NCBI GenBank assembly: GCA_022790855.1
Contig: JAAVYA010000027.1
Location: 1-64,000 of the forward strand
Length of the DNA: 64,000 nucleotides
Reading direction: 5' to 3'
From: Lachnospiraceae bacterium
Lineage (GTDB): Bacteria > Bacillota > Clostridia > Lachnospirales > Lachnospiraceae
Position numbers and translations under genes: made by a program. A model generated the notes under the pieces. It saw only the letters and a list, made by a program, of their open reading frames with translations. It ran no database searches and was not told the origin of the DNA. Positions 43,358 to 50,951 of the stretch are shown here, in pieces. Numbering within the stretch: position 1 is the stretch's first letter; every line of letters begins with the position of its first letter.

Positions 43358-43825
43358 ATGAATGAGAAACCAATGGAATGGATGGCGGTATGCGGAGAGG
43401 GAATGGGCCATAAGCTTGGCAGGATTGTGAGCCTTGCCGCCGCGGTAGCGTGTTTTCTGTTTTTTGTTTTAACGAGCCGTCTGTTTGCCGTAGTAGGAGC
43501 GGCTCTTTTTGCGATCTTGTATTCCTGGATGCAGACCCATGCATTTGTGGAATATGAATTTTGTTATTTTGACGGGGATTTGGATGTAGCGGCTATTTTT
43601 AATAAGGCCAGACGGAAGAAGAAGATGTCTATCCGGTTGGAAGATATGGAATATATGGTAAAGAAAGTGGAACCCCAGCAGAATACGAAATATTTTTGCC
43701 GGAGAGAGAATGAGGGAATGATTTATACTCTGGTGGTAAACCAGGAGGGAAAACGTATAGCGGTGGTGATGGAGGCAGCGCCGGAATTTGTCAAAATTAT
43801 GGAGATGAAGCATAAGGTACGCTGA
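43358..43825 (+). CDS. Small membrane protein, DUF6106-like
   Basis: 155 residues with two adjacent helices (about 25-60: SLAAAVACFLFFVLTSRLFA, VVGAALFAILYSW), then a cytoplasmic domain with VEYEFCYFDGDLDVAAIFNKARRK. The remainder looks like a small PH-like beta domain (YMVKKVEPQQNTKYFCRREN). I recall this arrangement from Clostridia proteins labelled DUF6106, but I cannot verify it. It is co-transcribed with the preceding membrane protein. Function unknown. Confidence 0.55.
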   Translation: MNEKPMEWMAVCGEGMGHKLGRIVSLAAAVACFLFFVLTSRLFAVVGAALFAILYSWMQTHAFVEYEFCYFDGDLDVAAIFNKARRKKKMSIRLEDMEYMVKKVEPQQNTKYFCRRENEGMIYTLVVNQEGKRIAVVMEAAPEFVKIMEMKHKVR

Positions 43826-43837
43826 TATGTATGTGGG

Positions 43838-44003
43838 CTAGAGCGTGTTTGAAAATTCATTCCCGCCATCTGTACGCCCCACTTTGCGTGATATTTGTGC
43901 CAAATTCAGTTGACGTAGCCCACTACGCCGCCTTCATTTGGCACAAATCTCCCACAAACTGTGACGCACATCTGGCAGAAAGCAATTTTCAAACACGCTC
44001 TAG
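43838..44003. mobile_element. 166-bp foldback element (MITE-like) with 20-bp perfect terminal inverted repeats
   Basis: The ends CTAGAGCGTGTTTGAAAATT (43838-43857) and its exact complement (43984-44003) enclose further nested pairs: ATTTGTGCCAAAT (43893-43905) with ATTTGGCACAAAT (43936-43948), and GTAG/CTAC at the tip. The whole element can fold into one long hairpin. It has no coding capacity. It starts 13 bp after one gene and ends 31 bp before the next. No clear target-site duplication is visible. A 13-bp match to its end occurs at 19366-19378. Confidence 0.85.
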
Positions 44004-44034
44004 GAGTTGTCCCGACACGTTACAGGAGGAGAAT

Positions 44035-44502
44035 ATGTCAAGGCAGGACCGCCTGGTGACAGACCAGGAAGAACTAATAGAAATCATACGCCGCTGTCAG
44101 GTGATACATATCGGGATGCATGACGGTGAGGATATTTATGTAATTCCCATGAATTACGGATATACTTGGGAAAACAACAAGCTGACATTCTATCTTCACG
44201 GAGCATTGGAGGGCAAGAAGATCGATCTATTGAAGAAGAATGGCAGAATTGGATTTGAGGTGGATTGCGACCATGAATTGGTGGAAGGTAAAGTGCCTTG
44301 CCAATTTGCATTTAAATTTGCCAGCGTAGCCGGTACTGGGACGGCCAGAATTCTGGAGGAGTCTCAGGAAAAAATTCAGGCTATGGAGTACTTGATGAAG
44401 CAGTACTCAGACCGGGAGTTTGAATTTACAGAACGGCTGGTTTCCATTGTTTCCCTGATCCGGGTGGAAGTAGATACATTTACCGGAAGGGTACGGAAAT
44501 AA
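44035..44502 (+). CDS. Pyridoxamine 5'-phosphate oxidase-like FMN-binding protein (NimA-like)
   Basis: 155 residues from ATG 44035 after AGGAGGAG; the open frame upstream runs through the foldback element and is not coding. The split beta-barrel pattern is LIEIIRRCQVIHIGMHDGED, YVIPMNYGYTW, KLTFYLHGALEGKKIDLLKK and GFEVDCDHELV, as in 5-nitroimidazole reductase/PNPOx-like flavoproteins. It probably binds FMN and reduces a small molecule; substrate unknown. Likely monocistronic. Confidence 0.85.
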   Translation: MSRQDRLVTDQEELIEIIRRCQVIHIGMHDGEDIYVIPMNYGYTWENNKLTFYLHGALEGKKIDLLKKNGRIGFEVDCDHELVEGKVPCQFAFKFASVAGTGTARILEESQEKIQAMEYLMKQYSDREFEFTERLVSIVSLIRVEVDTFTGRVRK

Positions 44503-44670
44503 ATAGTTTGTTACGGTTCACGGCTCAGGGGCCGTTCAGTTTCCGGAATTGAAACTTTTTAACACATCAAGAATGAAAGCGGACAAGTGTTATGATACAC
44601 TGACACAGAAGGAAGCTTTTATGATATAAAAATGGCCGGGAAGGCAGATTAGGAAAGGACGAGGAGAGAG

Positions 44671-45612
44671 ATGAAAAAATATGGCTTTGGCGTAGACGTA
44701 GGAGGAACTACCTGCAAGATTGGTTTATTTGAGACTACCGGTGTTTTGGTGGAAAAATGGGAGATTCCTACCGATGTCAGCGATAATGGAAAGAATATTC
44801 TGGACAATGTGGCGGCTGCGTTAAAAGGCAAAATGGCAGAGAAGCAGATTCAGGCTCAGGATGTGCAGGGAATTGGAATCGGGATTCCGGGGCCGGTGGA
44901 CGCCAAAGGCGACGTGGCTGTTTGCGTAAACCTGGGTTGGGGCCATGTGTGTGTGGCAAAGGATTTGTCTGAGAAAATGGACGGCATGCTTGTAAAGGCT
45001 GGAAACGACGCCAATGTGGCGGCCCTGGGCGAGATGTGGCAGGGAGGCGGCAAAGGCTATGAAGATGTGGTAATGGTGACTCTGGGAACCGGTGTCGGCG
45101 GCGGTATCATTGTTGGCGGAAAGGTGGTAGCGGGAGCACACGGAGCAGGGGGCGAGATCGGCCATCTGACTATGAATCCTCACGAAGCCGAAAGCTGCGG
45201 ATGCGGCAGGAAGGGTTGCTTGGAGCAGTATGCTTCTGCTACCGGGCTGGTACGGCTTGCGAAACAGGCGCTTTCCAAGGAACATGCAGCGACAATGTTG
45301 GACCAGATCCCCGAAGTTACCGCAAAAGATGTGTTTGACGCATACAAGGAAGGAGACGCCGTAGCAGCCGAGGTGGTAGGGAAGTTTGCCGCCGTATTGG
45401 GCAGAGGCTTAAGTAAGATTTCCTGTGTGGTAGATCCCCAGATCTATGTAATCGGCGGCGGTGTGTCCAAGGCGGGACAGCCCCTTTTGGACGCTGTAAA
45501 GAAGGCATATCAGGAAGAGGCATTCAGCTCCTGCAAAGTGACGGAGTTTGCTTTGGCAATCCTGGGCAACGATGCAGGGATGTATGGATGCGTACAGTTG
45601 ATCTTAGAATAA
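44671..45612 (+). CDS. glcK: ROK-family glucokinase
   Basis: 313 residues from ATG 44671. The phosphate loop is GFGVDVGGTTCKIGLF at the N-terminus, the catalytic Asp is in AGNDANVAALGE, and the ATP loop is TLGTGVGGGIIV. The zinc site is visible as CGCGRKGCLEQYAS, preceded by the sugar-contacting GEIGHL with His. It phosphorylates glucose at C6 with ATP in the cytoplasm. It is monocistronic, ending at a strong terminator. A small GTGT/ACAC inverted repeat at about 44588-44603 surrounds a TATGAT box upstream. Confidence 0.92.
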   Translation: MKKYGFGVDVGGTTCKIGLFETTGVLVEKWEIPTDVSDNGKNILDNVAAALKGKMAEKQIQAQDVQGIGIGIPGPVDAKGDVAVCVNLGWGHVCVAKDLSEKMDGMLVKAGNDANVAALGEMWQGGGKGYEDVVMVTLGTGVGGGIIVGGKVVAGAHGAGGEIGHLTMNPHEAESCGCGRKGCLEQYASATGLVRLAKQALSKEHAATMLDQIPEVTAKDVFDAYKEGDAVAAEVVGKFAAVLGRGLSKISCVVDPQIYVIGGGVSKAGQPLLDAVKKAYQEEAFSSCKVTEFALAILGNDAGMYGCVQLILE

Positions 45613-45625
45613 TTTTATATACACG

Positions 45626-45662
45626 AAAAGGAGAATCCTGGCGGACAGGATTCTCCTTTTTT
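45626..45662 (+). terminator. Glucokinase terminator
   Basis: AAAAGGAGAATCCTG (45626-45640) pairs perfectly with CAGGATTCTCCTTTT (45646-45660), ending in a T-run. Confidence 0.93.
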
Positions 45663-45693
45663 GTTCCTTCCACAAAAAATAAAAAAAATTTTT

Positions 45694-45735
45694 GTGCTTG
45701 AGCACGATGGATTTCAGTCCATGTTATATTATACT
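45694..45735 (+). promoter_or_regulatory. Regulatory region of the thiolase operon: two palindromes and a -10 box
   Basis: GTGCT-TG-AGCAC (45694-45705) and ATGGA-N6-TCCAT (45707-45722) are adjacent palindromes, followed by TATATT/TATACT (45725-45735). No -35 box fits at 17 bp, so an activator bound to a palindrome is likely. An A-tract lies just upstream and could act as an UP element. Confidence 0.5.
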
Positions 45736-45791
45736 AAAGAAGAGATAAATCAAAGAGCTGAATACGGAGCGGAAATGAAAGGAGAAGCCTT

Positions 45792-47108
45792 ATGAATCAG
45801 ACAAAAATTAACAAGTACAACAGAAGCGTGTCCATCATTGGCGTTGGTTGTACACCCTTTATGTACACGGTTGACAATCCTGAGACAGATGGATTGACAG
45901 AGGGAGAAATGTTCGGCTATGCGGCATTGAAAGCAATGGAAGACGCCGGCGTGAATCCCCAGGACGTTGACTACTATTTCCATGGGCAGGCAAGTCCTTT
46001 AAACGGATCCAACTATTTGACTCCCAACATTCAGATCGGCAATTGGTTCGGTATGAAAGGTAAAGGTTCCATCCATCATTCGGAAGCATGCTGCACCGGT
46101 TATCTGGCCATTGAACAGGCAGTGAACGCCGTTGCATCCGGCAAATATAACTGTGTTCTGACCGGAGCCGTAGAGTTTGGCGACAGCACTCCTTCTCCTG
46201 CTGATAGTGTGGAAACACCAAAGCATCCTTACAAACGTGATAAAATGACCATGGATAAGTTCTTAAAGACGACAAGCTGGTTGTATGACCGTACATATAC
46301 ACGGAGTCTGATGGCCGGGCAGGAGCTGATTTATGACGATGCAGCAGAATGGTACGTACGTACCCGGGGTATTACGGCAGAGCAGATGAACGATACCTTA
46401 AATTGGATGTGCATAAACAACAGAAGAAATGCATCCGTGAATCCCCTTGCAATTGAGAGAAAGACCTATGAATCCTTGGCGGAAGAGGCAGGGATGACTT
46501 TAGATGAATATATGAATTCGGCATTTAACCCCAAAATGGGTGATTTCCTCCGTGCAGGCGGTATTGAATTGAAATGCGACGGTGCGGCGGCAGCGATTGT
46601 GTGCGCAACAGAGATGATTCCCCAGATTGCAAAGAACTTAAAGCATAAACCCATTGAAGTTCTTGGTATCGGCAGCGCGGCGTGCGAAGCTACGACGCCT
46701 CACTTTGAAGTACGGGCGACAGAAGAAGCTGTCCGCCAAGTGTATGAACTTACCGGTCTGACAGGTGAGGATCTGGATTTGTTCTATGCCAATGACTTTA
46801 TTATCACTTCCCATCTTGTATCAGCGGAGATTGCAGGCTATCTTCCCTATGGTGAAGGATGGAAATATATCTGTGAAGGACGTACGGCATGGGATGGAGA
46901 CAGACCCATCAACTCCAATGGGGGACGTACCTCCTTTGGTCATGCTCATGCAGCATCCGGCCTTGCCGATATGTATGAATGCTGTAAGCAGATTTGGGGC
47001 GAGTGCGGCGACCATCAGGTAAAAATTCGGCCTAAAACAGCAATGCTCAGAGGTTACGGCGGAGCGCAGAACGTTGCAGCGGTAGTAGTCAGAAGAATTG
47101 ATGATTAA
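45792..47108 (+). CDS. Thiolase-superfamily enzyme (SCP-x/acetyl-CoA acetyltransferase-like)
   Basis: 438 residues from ATG 45792 (AAAGGAGA site). The acyl-accepting cysteine is in HHSEACCTGYLAIEQAV (C100 or C101), with the C-terminal GGRTSFGHAHAASGLADMYE carrying the active-site His. The end is LRGYGGAQNVAAVVV, lacking the second catalytic Cys of classic biosynthetic thiolases, as in members that work with DUF35 partners. It makes or breaks a C-C bond next to a thioester. The next gene encodes just such a partner. Confidence 0.88.
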   Translation: MNQTKINKYNRSVSIIGVGCTPFMYTVDNPETDGLTEGEMFGYAALKAMEDAGVNPQDVDYYFHGQASPLNGSNYLTPNIQIGNWFGMKGKGSIHHSEACCTGYLAIEQAVNAVASGKYNCVLTGAVEFGDSTPSPADSVETPKHPYKRDKMTMDKFLKTTSWLYDRTYTRSLMAGQELIYDDAAEWYVRTRGITAEQMNDTLNWMCINNRRNASVNPLAIERKTYESLAEEAGMTLDEYMNSAFNPKMGDFLRAGGIELKCDGAAAAIVCATEMIPQIAKNLKHKPIEVLGIGSAACEATTPHFEVRATEEAVRQVYELTGLTGEDLDLFYANDFIITSHLVSAEIAGYLPYGEGWKYICEGRTAWDGDRPINSNGGRTSFGHAHAASGLADMYECCKQIWGECGDHQVKIRPKTAMLRGYGGAQNVAAVVVRRIDD

Positions 47109-47121
47109 GGAGGAGCGGAAC

Positions 47122-47535
47122 ATGAGTATCAAGTTGGAAAAGGTTGTTGAGCAGTTTTACTTAAACCTTGAAGAAGGAAAAATTATGGGCCGTAAATGCC
47201 CGAAGTGCGGAAATGTGGAATTTCCTCCGGTATATGCCTGCAATGCATGCGGCAATTTGGAGACAGAATGGTATGAGATCAGCGGAAAAGCAAAAATGCA
47301 TTCCATCGTGTTGCCGGCGGCCCTTTCTTCCAAACCGGAATATAAGAATCTTGGGAAATTTGCATACGGCGAGGTAGAATTGGAAGAAGGCACAAGGCTC
47401 AATGCAGTTGTGCGGGGAATCAACAAAAAGAAACGGAACGAGCTGAAGGATAAGCTTCCCGTAAACTGCCACGCCTCCATTTTCCAGAGAGAAGGCGGCT
47501 TTAAGACGGTTGTATTTGATTTGGACGAAGCATAA
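47122..47535 (+). CDS. DUF35 zinc-ribbon/OB-fold partner of thiolase
   Basis: 137 residues from ATG 47122, 7 bp after AAGGAGG, 13 bp after the thiolase stop. The N-terminal helix is followed by the zinc ribbon CPKCGNVEFPPVYACNACGN and an OB-fold domain (SGKAKMHSIVL, FAYGEVELEEGTRLNAVVRG). DUF35 proteins bridge thiolase-fold enzymes and hold the CoA/pantetheine arm in archaeal acetoacetyl-CoA thiolase/HMG-CoA synthase and PhlB-type acyltransferases. A complex with the thiolase is expected. Confidence 0.9.
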   Translation: MSIKLEKVVEQFYLNLEEGKIMGRKCPKCGNVEFPPVYACNACGNLETEWYEISGKAKMHSIVLPAALSSKPEYKNLGKFAYGEVELEEGTRLNAVVRGINKKKRNELKDKLPVNCHASIFQREGGFKTVVFDLDEA

Positions 47536-47572
47536 GTAAAAAATAAAATTAAATATAAAGGAGAATAGAATC

Positions 47573-47812
47573 ATGGACAGAAAAGAATTAGAAGCAAAGG
47601 TATTGGAATTAGTTGCAGCATCCTACAAGAAAGAAGTAGGCGATCTCTCTATGGAGACGTCCTTCAAAGAAGACTTAGCCGGCGCATCCGTACAGATGGT
47701 GGCTTTGGTAGCAGAAGTGGAAAATGAGCTGGATGCAACCTTGATGCTGGCAGATGCAAGCGCCTGCGCAACCATCAAAGAGTTTGTAGACTTGGTGGAA
47801 GAAGAACTGTAG
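47573..47812 (+). CDS. Acyl carrier protein dedicated to the thiolase operon
   Basis: 79 residues, acidic and helical, AAAGGAG upstream. The four-helix ACP pattern is present, and the phosphopantetheine serine is at the start of helix 2 in LAGASVQMVALVAEVENEL. The usual D-S-L is changed to A-S-V, which is unusual because the Asp normally helps recognition by holo-ACP synthase and fatty-acid enzymes. With its own AcpS gene three cistrons later, it is likely a private carrier rather than the fatty-acid ACP. Confidence 0.88.
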   Translation: MDRKELEAKVLELVAASYKKEVGDLSMETSFKEDLAGASVQMVALVAEVENELDATLMLADASACATIKEFVDLVEEEL

Positions 47813-47857
47813 AAACAGGGAACCCTGAAATGATTAGAACCTTGGAGGAAGCAATAC

Positions 47858-48868
47858 ATGAATATTTTAGATCAGCTTTATGAAAAAGCAAAGCAGAATC
47901 CTCAGAAGGTAGCATTCCCGGAAGCAGCCAATGAAAAGATGATGCAGGCGGCTTACGAGACGGGAAAAGATGGTTACATCATTCCCGTATTGGTAGGCGA
48001 TGCCGAAGAAATCAAACGGCTTGCCAAAGAAAGAGGCTACGAAGAAAGCGTATTTACGATTGTAGATATCCATGAGGAAGCTTATAAAAGTGAATTGATT
48101 GCCAAATATGTGGCTCTGCCCGAGACACGTCTGAAAGAAAAGGCTCTGGGACGCCGGATGGAAGATCCTCTGTATTATTCCATGGTTATGCAGGCTGTGG
48201 AGGAAGCGGATGTTACCTTTGCAGGTATTGATAATACCACAGGAGACGTGCTTTTGGCCGGACAGATGATCATTGGCCTGAAACCGGGAATCAGCACGAT
48301 TTCTAGTATCGGCCTGTGTGATATTCCAGGCTTTGAAGGCAGCGAAGGAACGCTTCTTGCAGTGGGCGACAGTGCGGTGTGCACAAATCCCAATGCAGAA
48401 CAGCTTGCCAGCATTGCTATTTCCGCTTGCGATACGGTTGCGGCTTTGCTTGATTGGGAACCCAGATGCGCCATGGTCTGCTACTCGACCTTGGGCAGCG
48501 GTCAGGGAGAATTGATCGATAAGGTGACAGAAGCTCTTAAGATTGCCCAGGAAGCTCGTCCGGATCTCGCCATTGACGGAGAATTCCAGTTGGATGCCGC
48601 CATTGTCCCGGCAGTAGCAGAAAAGAAAGTAAAACGAGAGAGCAAAGTGGCCGGAAAAGCAAATGTTGTCATCTGGCCGGATTTGAACGTAGGAAATGTC
48701 AGCGTGAAATTAATCCAGCAGTTTGGACATGCAAATGCATATGGTCCTATGCTTCAGGGCTTTAATAAAGTAGTCTGTGACTGTTCCAGAGGGGCGCCTG
48801 TCTCTGAAATTAAAGGAAACGTTGTGATTTCAGCCGTTCGGGCGGCCGGAAGCAAGAAGAATGGGTAA
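47858..48868 (+). CDS. Phosphate acyltransferase (phosphotransacetylase family)
   Basis: 336 residues, GGAGGA site. It has the PTA/PTB fold, closer to phosphotransacetylase than to Ptb: KVAFPEAANEKMMQAAYE at the start, EPRCAMVCYSTLGSGQGE, DGEFQLDAAIVPAVAEKKVK and ANVVIWPDLNVGNVSVKLIQ. It exchanges acyl groups between CoA (or possibly ACP) and phosphate. Its neighbour kinase is of the butyrate kinase type, a mixed pairing that points to an acyl group other than plain acetate. It overlaps the AcpS gene by 8 bp. Confidence 0.9.
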   Translation: MNILDQLYEKAKQNPQKVAFPEAANEKMMQAAYETGKDGYIIPVLVGDAEEIKRLAKERGYEESVFTIVDIHEEAYKSELIAKYVALPETRLKEKALGRRMEDPLYYSMVMQAVEEADVTFAGIDNTTGDVLLAGQMIIGLKPGISTISSIGLCDIPGFEGSEGTLLAVGDSAVCTNPNAEQLASIAISACDTVAALLDWEPRCAMVCYSTLGSGQGELIDKVTEALKIAQEARPDLAIDGEFQLDAAIVPAVAEKKVKRESKVAGKANVVIWPDLNVGNVSVKLIQQFGHANAYGPMLQGFNKVVCDCSRGAPVSEIKGNVVISAVRAAGSKKNG

Positions 48869-49292
48869 CGTCCGGGGAGTGGGAATAGATCTGGTCAAGA
48901 TTTCGGAGCTACGGGATCTTGACCAAAGGACAAAGGGCGCCTTTCTAAGGCGCTCCTTTACCGAGCAAGAAAGGCAGGACGCAGCGTCCGCCCAGGATCC
49001 TTATGTTTTTTATGCAGGAAGATTCGCTGTAAAAGAGGCTGTATTTAAGGCAGTAGCCCATTTGACAGAGGAAAAGACCTTTGATTTCAGGATGGTTGAG
49101 ACAAAAAGGCTTCCCGATGGAAGCCCCCGGGTTGTAATAGGGGACGGGCTGGAACCGTTTTTGAAAAAAGCAGGGATTGACGACGTCCTGATCTCCATCA
49201 GCAATGAAGGAGAGTATGCTGTCGCCATTGCAGAGGCCATATCTTGGGAAGCATCCTGCATGAAAGAACGGTCCAGTAAAAAGGAGGAGTAG
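48861..49292 (+). CDS. acpS: Holo-[acyl carrier protein] synthase
   Basis: 143 residues, slightly longer than the usual 120-130. The magnesium and CoA sites are recognisable as VGIDLVKISEL (Asp) and AGRFAVKEAVFKA (Glu, Lys), and the C-terminal strand reads VLISISNEGEYAVAIA. It transfers phosphopantetheine from CoA to the ACP serine. Location between the acyltransferase and kinase, with an 8-bp overlap, marks it as part of the operon rather than the housekeeping copy. Its specificity for the A-S-V carrier is inferred. Confidence 0.9.
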   Translation: MGNVRGVGIDLVKISELRDLDQRTKGAFLRRSFTEQERQDAASAQDPYVFYAGRFAVKEAVFKAVAHLTEEKTFDFRMVETKRLPDGSPRVVIGDGLEPFLKKAGIDDVLISISNEGEYAVAIAEAISWEASCMKERSSKKEE

Positions 49293-49297
49293 TTAAA

Positions 49298-50401
49298 ATG
49301 AGCTATAAAATTTTTGCCATTAATCCCGGTTCTACCTCTACAAAAATCGCTTTGATTGAGGATGAAACGGTTCTATTTTCAAAAAATGTATCCCATGACG
49401 CCAGCAAATTGGCTGAATTTGATGGGATTTCTGCGCAGATGCCCTATCGGAAAGAGACGATTTTGAATCTTTTGAAAGAGGATAACGTATCCTTAGAAGG
49501 GATATCTGCATGTGTTGGAAGGGGCGGCGGGCTCCTTGCAATGGAAGGCGGCACCTATACCATTGATGATACATTGTTAGACCATGCAACCAGGGGCGCC
49601 AACGGTGTGCAGCATCCGGCACAGCTTGGCCCCCAGCTTGCGAAAGAGTTTGCAAAAGAGTACAACTGTCCTGCATTTGTAGTGAATCCGCCGGATGTGG
49701 ATGAACTGCAGGATCTGGCCAGACTTACCGGCATTAAGGGCGTAAACCGTGTGATACATCTCCATGCCCTGAACTTGAAGGAGACAGCCATCCGTCATGC
49801 CCAGTCCCAGGGGAAAAAGTATGAAGAGCAGAATTATGTGGTCTGCCATATTGGCGGCGGCATTTCCGTATCGGCTCATAGAAATGGGAAGATGGTGGAC
49901 GGATATGATATCGTAGGCGGAGAGGGCCCCATGGCTCCCACCAGAAGCGGTTCCGTTGCAGTAGCGGACTTGATTCGTTATGCAACCGGAAAAGACTTAA
50001 AGGAAGTTAAGAGCGTGTGTACTCGTTCCGGCGGCCTGGTAAGCCATCTTGGTACTTCCGACGCATTGGAAGTGAGCAATCGTGCAGAGGCAGGAGATGC
50101 ATATGCGAAAATGGTTTGGGATACCATGATCTACCAGATCAATAAGTGTATCGGTTCCATGGCAGCAGTACTCCACGGAAAAGTAGACGGCATTTTGCTG
50201 GGCGGCGGTATGGTGCATAATAAGGGACTTGTGGCACAGATTAAAGAAGCCTGTGAATGGATTGCACCTGTCAGCGCATATCCCGGCGAGTTTGAAATGG
50301 AAGCTATGGCGTCCGGCGCTATCCGCGTACTTTCCGGTGCGGAGGAAGCCAAGACCTATACGGGCGTACCTGTTTGGTCCGGATTTGATTTTGAAAAATA
50401 A
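49298..50401 (+). CDS. buk: Butyrate kinase-type acyl kinase
   Basis: 367 residues, start ATG 49298 with AAGGAGGAG. It belongs to the acetate/sugar kinase superfamily: phosphate loop FAINPGSTSTKIALI, VGRGGGLLAMEGGTYTID, HALNLKETAIRHA and HIGGGISVSAHRNGKMV. Length and these motifs follow butyrate kinase rather than acetate kinase. It makes ATP from an acyl phosphate or runs backwards to activate a carboxylate. Last gene of the operon, followed by a terminator at 50433. Confidence 0.92.
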   Translation: MSYKIFAINPGSTSTKIALIEDETVLFSKNVSHDASKLAEFDGISAQMPYRKETILNLLKEDNVSLEGISACVGRGGGLLAMEGGTYTIDDTLLDHATRGANGVQHPAQLGPQLAKEFAKEYNCPAFVVNPPDVDELQDLARLTGIKGVNRVIHLHALNLKETAIRHAQSQGKKYEEQNYVVCHIGGGISVSAHRNGKMVDGYDIVGGEGPMAPTRSGSVAVADLIRYATGKDLKEVKSVCTRSGGLVSHLGTSDALEVSNRAEAGDAYAKMVWDTMIYQINKCIGSMAAVLHGKVDGILLGGGMVHNKGLVAQIKEACEWIAPVSAYPGEFEMEAMASGAIRVLSGAEEAKTYTGVPVWSGFDFEK

Positions 50402-50432
50402 TAAATAGTTTGTGGATCGTATGCATCCTGAA

Positions 50433-50480
50433 AAAGGAGCTGTCACACTAAGAAATTAGTGCGCGGCTCCTTTGCTTTTT
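50433..50480 (+). terminator. Terminator of the thiolase/acyl-kinase operon
   Basis: AAAGGAGC (50433-50440) pairs with GCTCCTTT (50466-50473), with an inner CACTAA/TTAGTG stem, followed by a T-rich tract to 50480. Confidence 0.87.
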
Positions 50481-50549
50481 GTATAAAGGGGAACAGTTCA
50501 TCCTTCGGTTTCCATGTTATTATAAAGGTACGCATTTGTTGCAAATAAA

Positions 50550-50595
50550 TTGACATTGGGTTAGATTAGTATTATAATCTATTTAGTAATACTAA
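50550..50595 (+). promoter_or_regulatory. PadR promoter and operator
   Basis: Consensus promoter TTGACA (50550-50555), 17-bp spacer, TATAAT (50573-50578). TTAGTATTA (50566-50574) and TAATACTAA (50587-50595) form a perfect 9-bp inverted repeat over the -10 box and start site, matching how PadR proteins repress their own operon. Confidence 0.85.
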
Positions 50596-50612
50596 GTATA
50601 TGGAGAAAATGT

Positions 50613-50948
50613 ATGAATGACAAATACGAGCGTCAAATGAAAAAAGGCGTACTGGACATGCTGGTGCTGAAGCTTTTGGAGACGGAACCAAAGTATGGAT
50701 ACCAGTTAATCCATGAGATGATGGAAAAAAGCGGCGATATTTTTCTATTAAAGGAAGGAACCTTATATCCCATCCTTTACCGCCTGGAAGAAGAATCATG
50801 GATCGAGGGCCAGTGGAGTGAAGCAAAAGGGAAGCAGGTGCCGCGGAAATATTATAGGATCACGGACAAGGGAAAGGACGCCCTGGCATCCATTGGGAAA
50901 GTGTGGAAGCAGATACAAAAAGGGGTTGCCCAGATAATGGAGGAATGA
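50613..50948 (+). CDS. PadR-family transcriptional regulator
   Basis: 111 residues, ATG 50613. It shows the PadR winged-helix pattern: MKKGVLDMLVLKLLETEPKY, GYQLIHEMME, LKEGTLYPILYRLEEESWIE and RKYYRITDKGKDAL. It is the short type without a C-terminal effector domain, usually controlling a membrane-protein operon. A palindrome over its promoter is the likely autoregulatory site. The next gene begins 3 bp after its stop. Confidence 0.93.
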   Translation: MNDKYERQMKKGVLDMLVLKLLETEPKYGYQLIHEMMEKSGDIFLLKEGTLYPILYRLEEESWIEGQWSEAKGKQVPRKYYRITDKGKDALASIGKVWKQIQKGVAQIMEE

Positions 50949-50951
50949 GTC

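Noticed and set aside
43831-44034. N-terminal extension of the PNPOx-like frame
   Set aside because: It runs through the foldback element; a strong ribosome site and ATG are at 44035.
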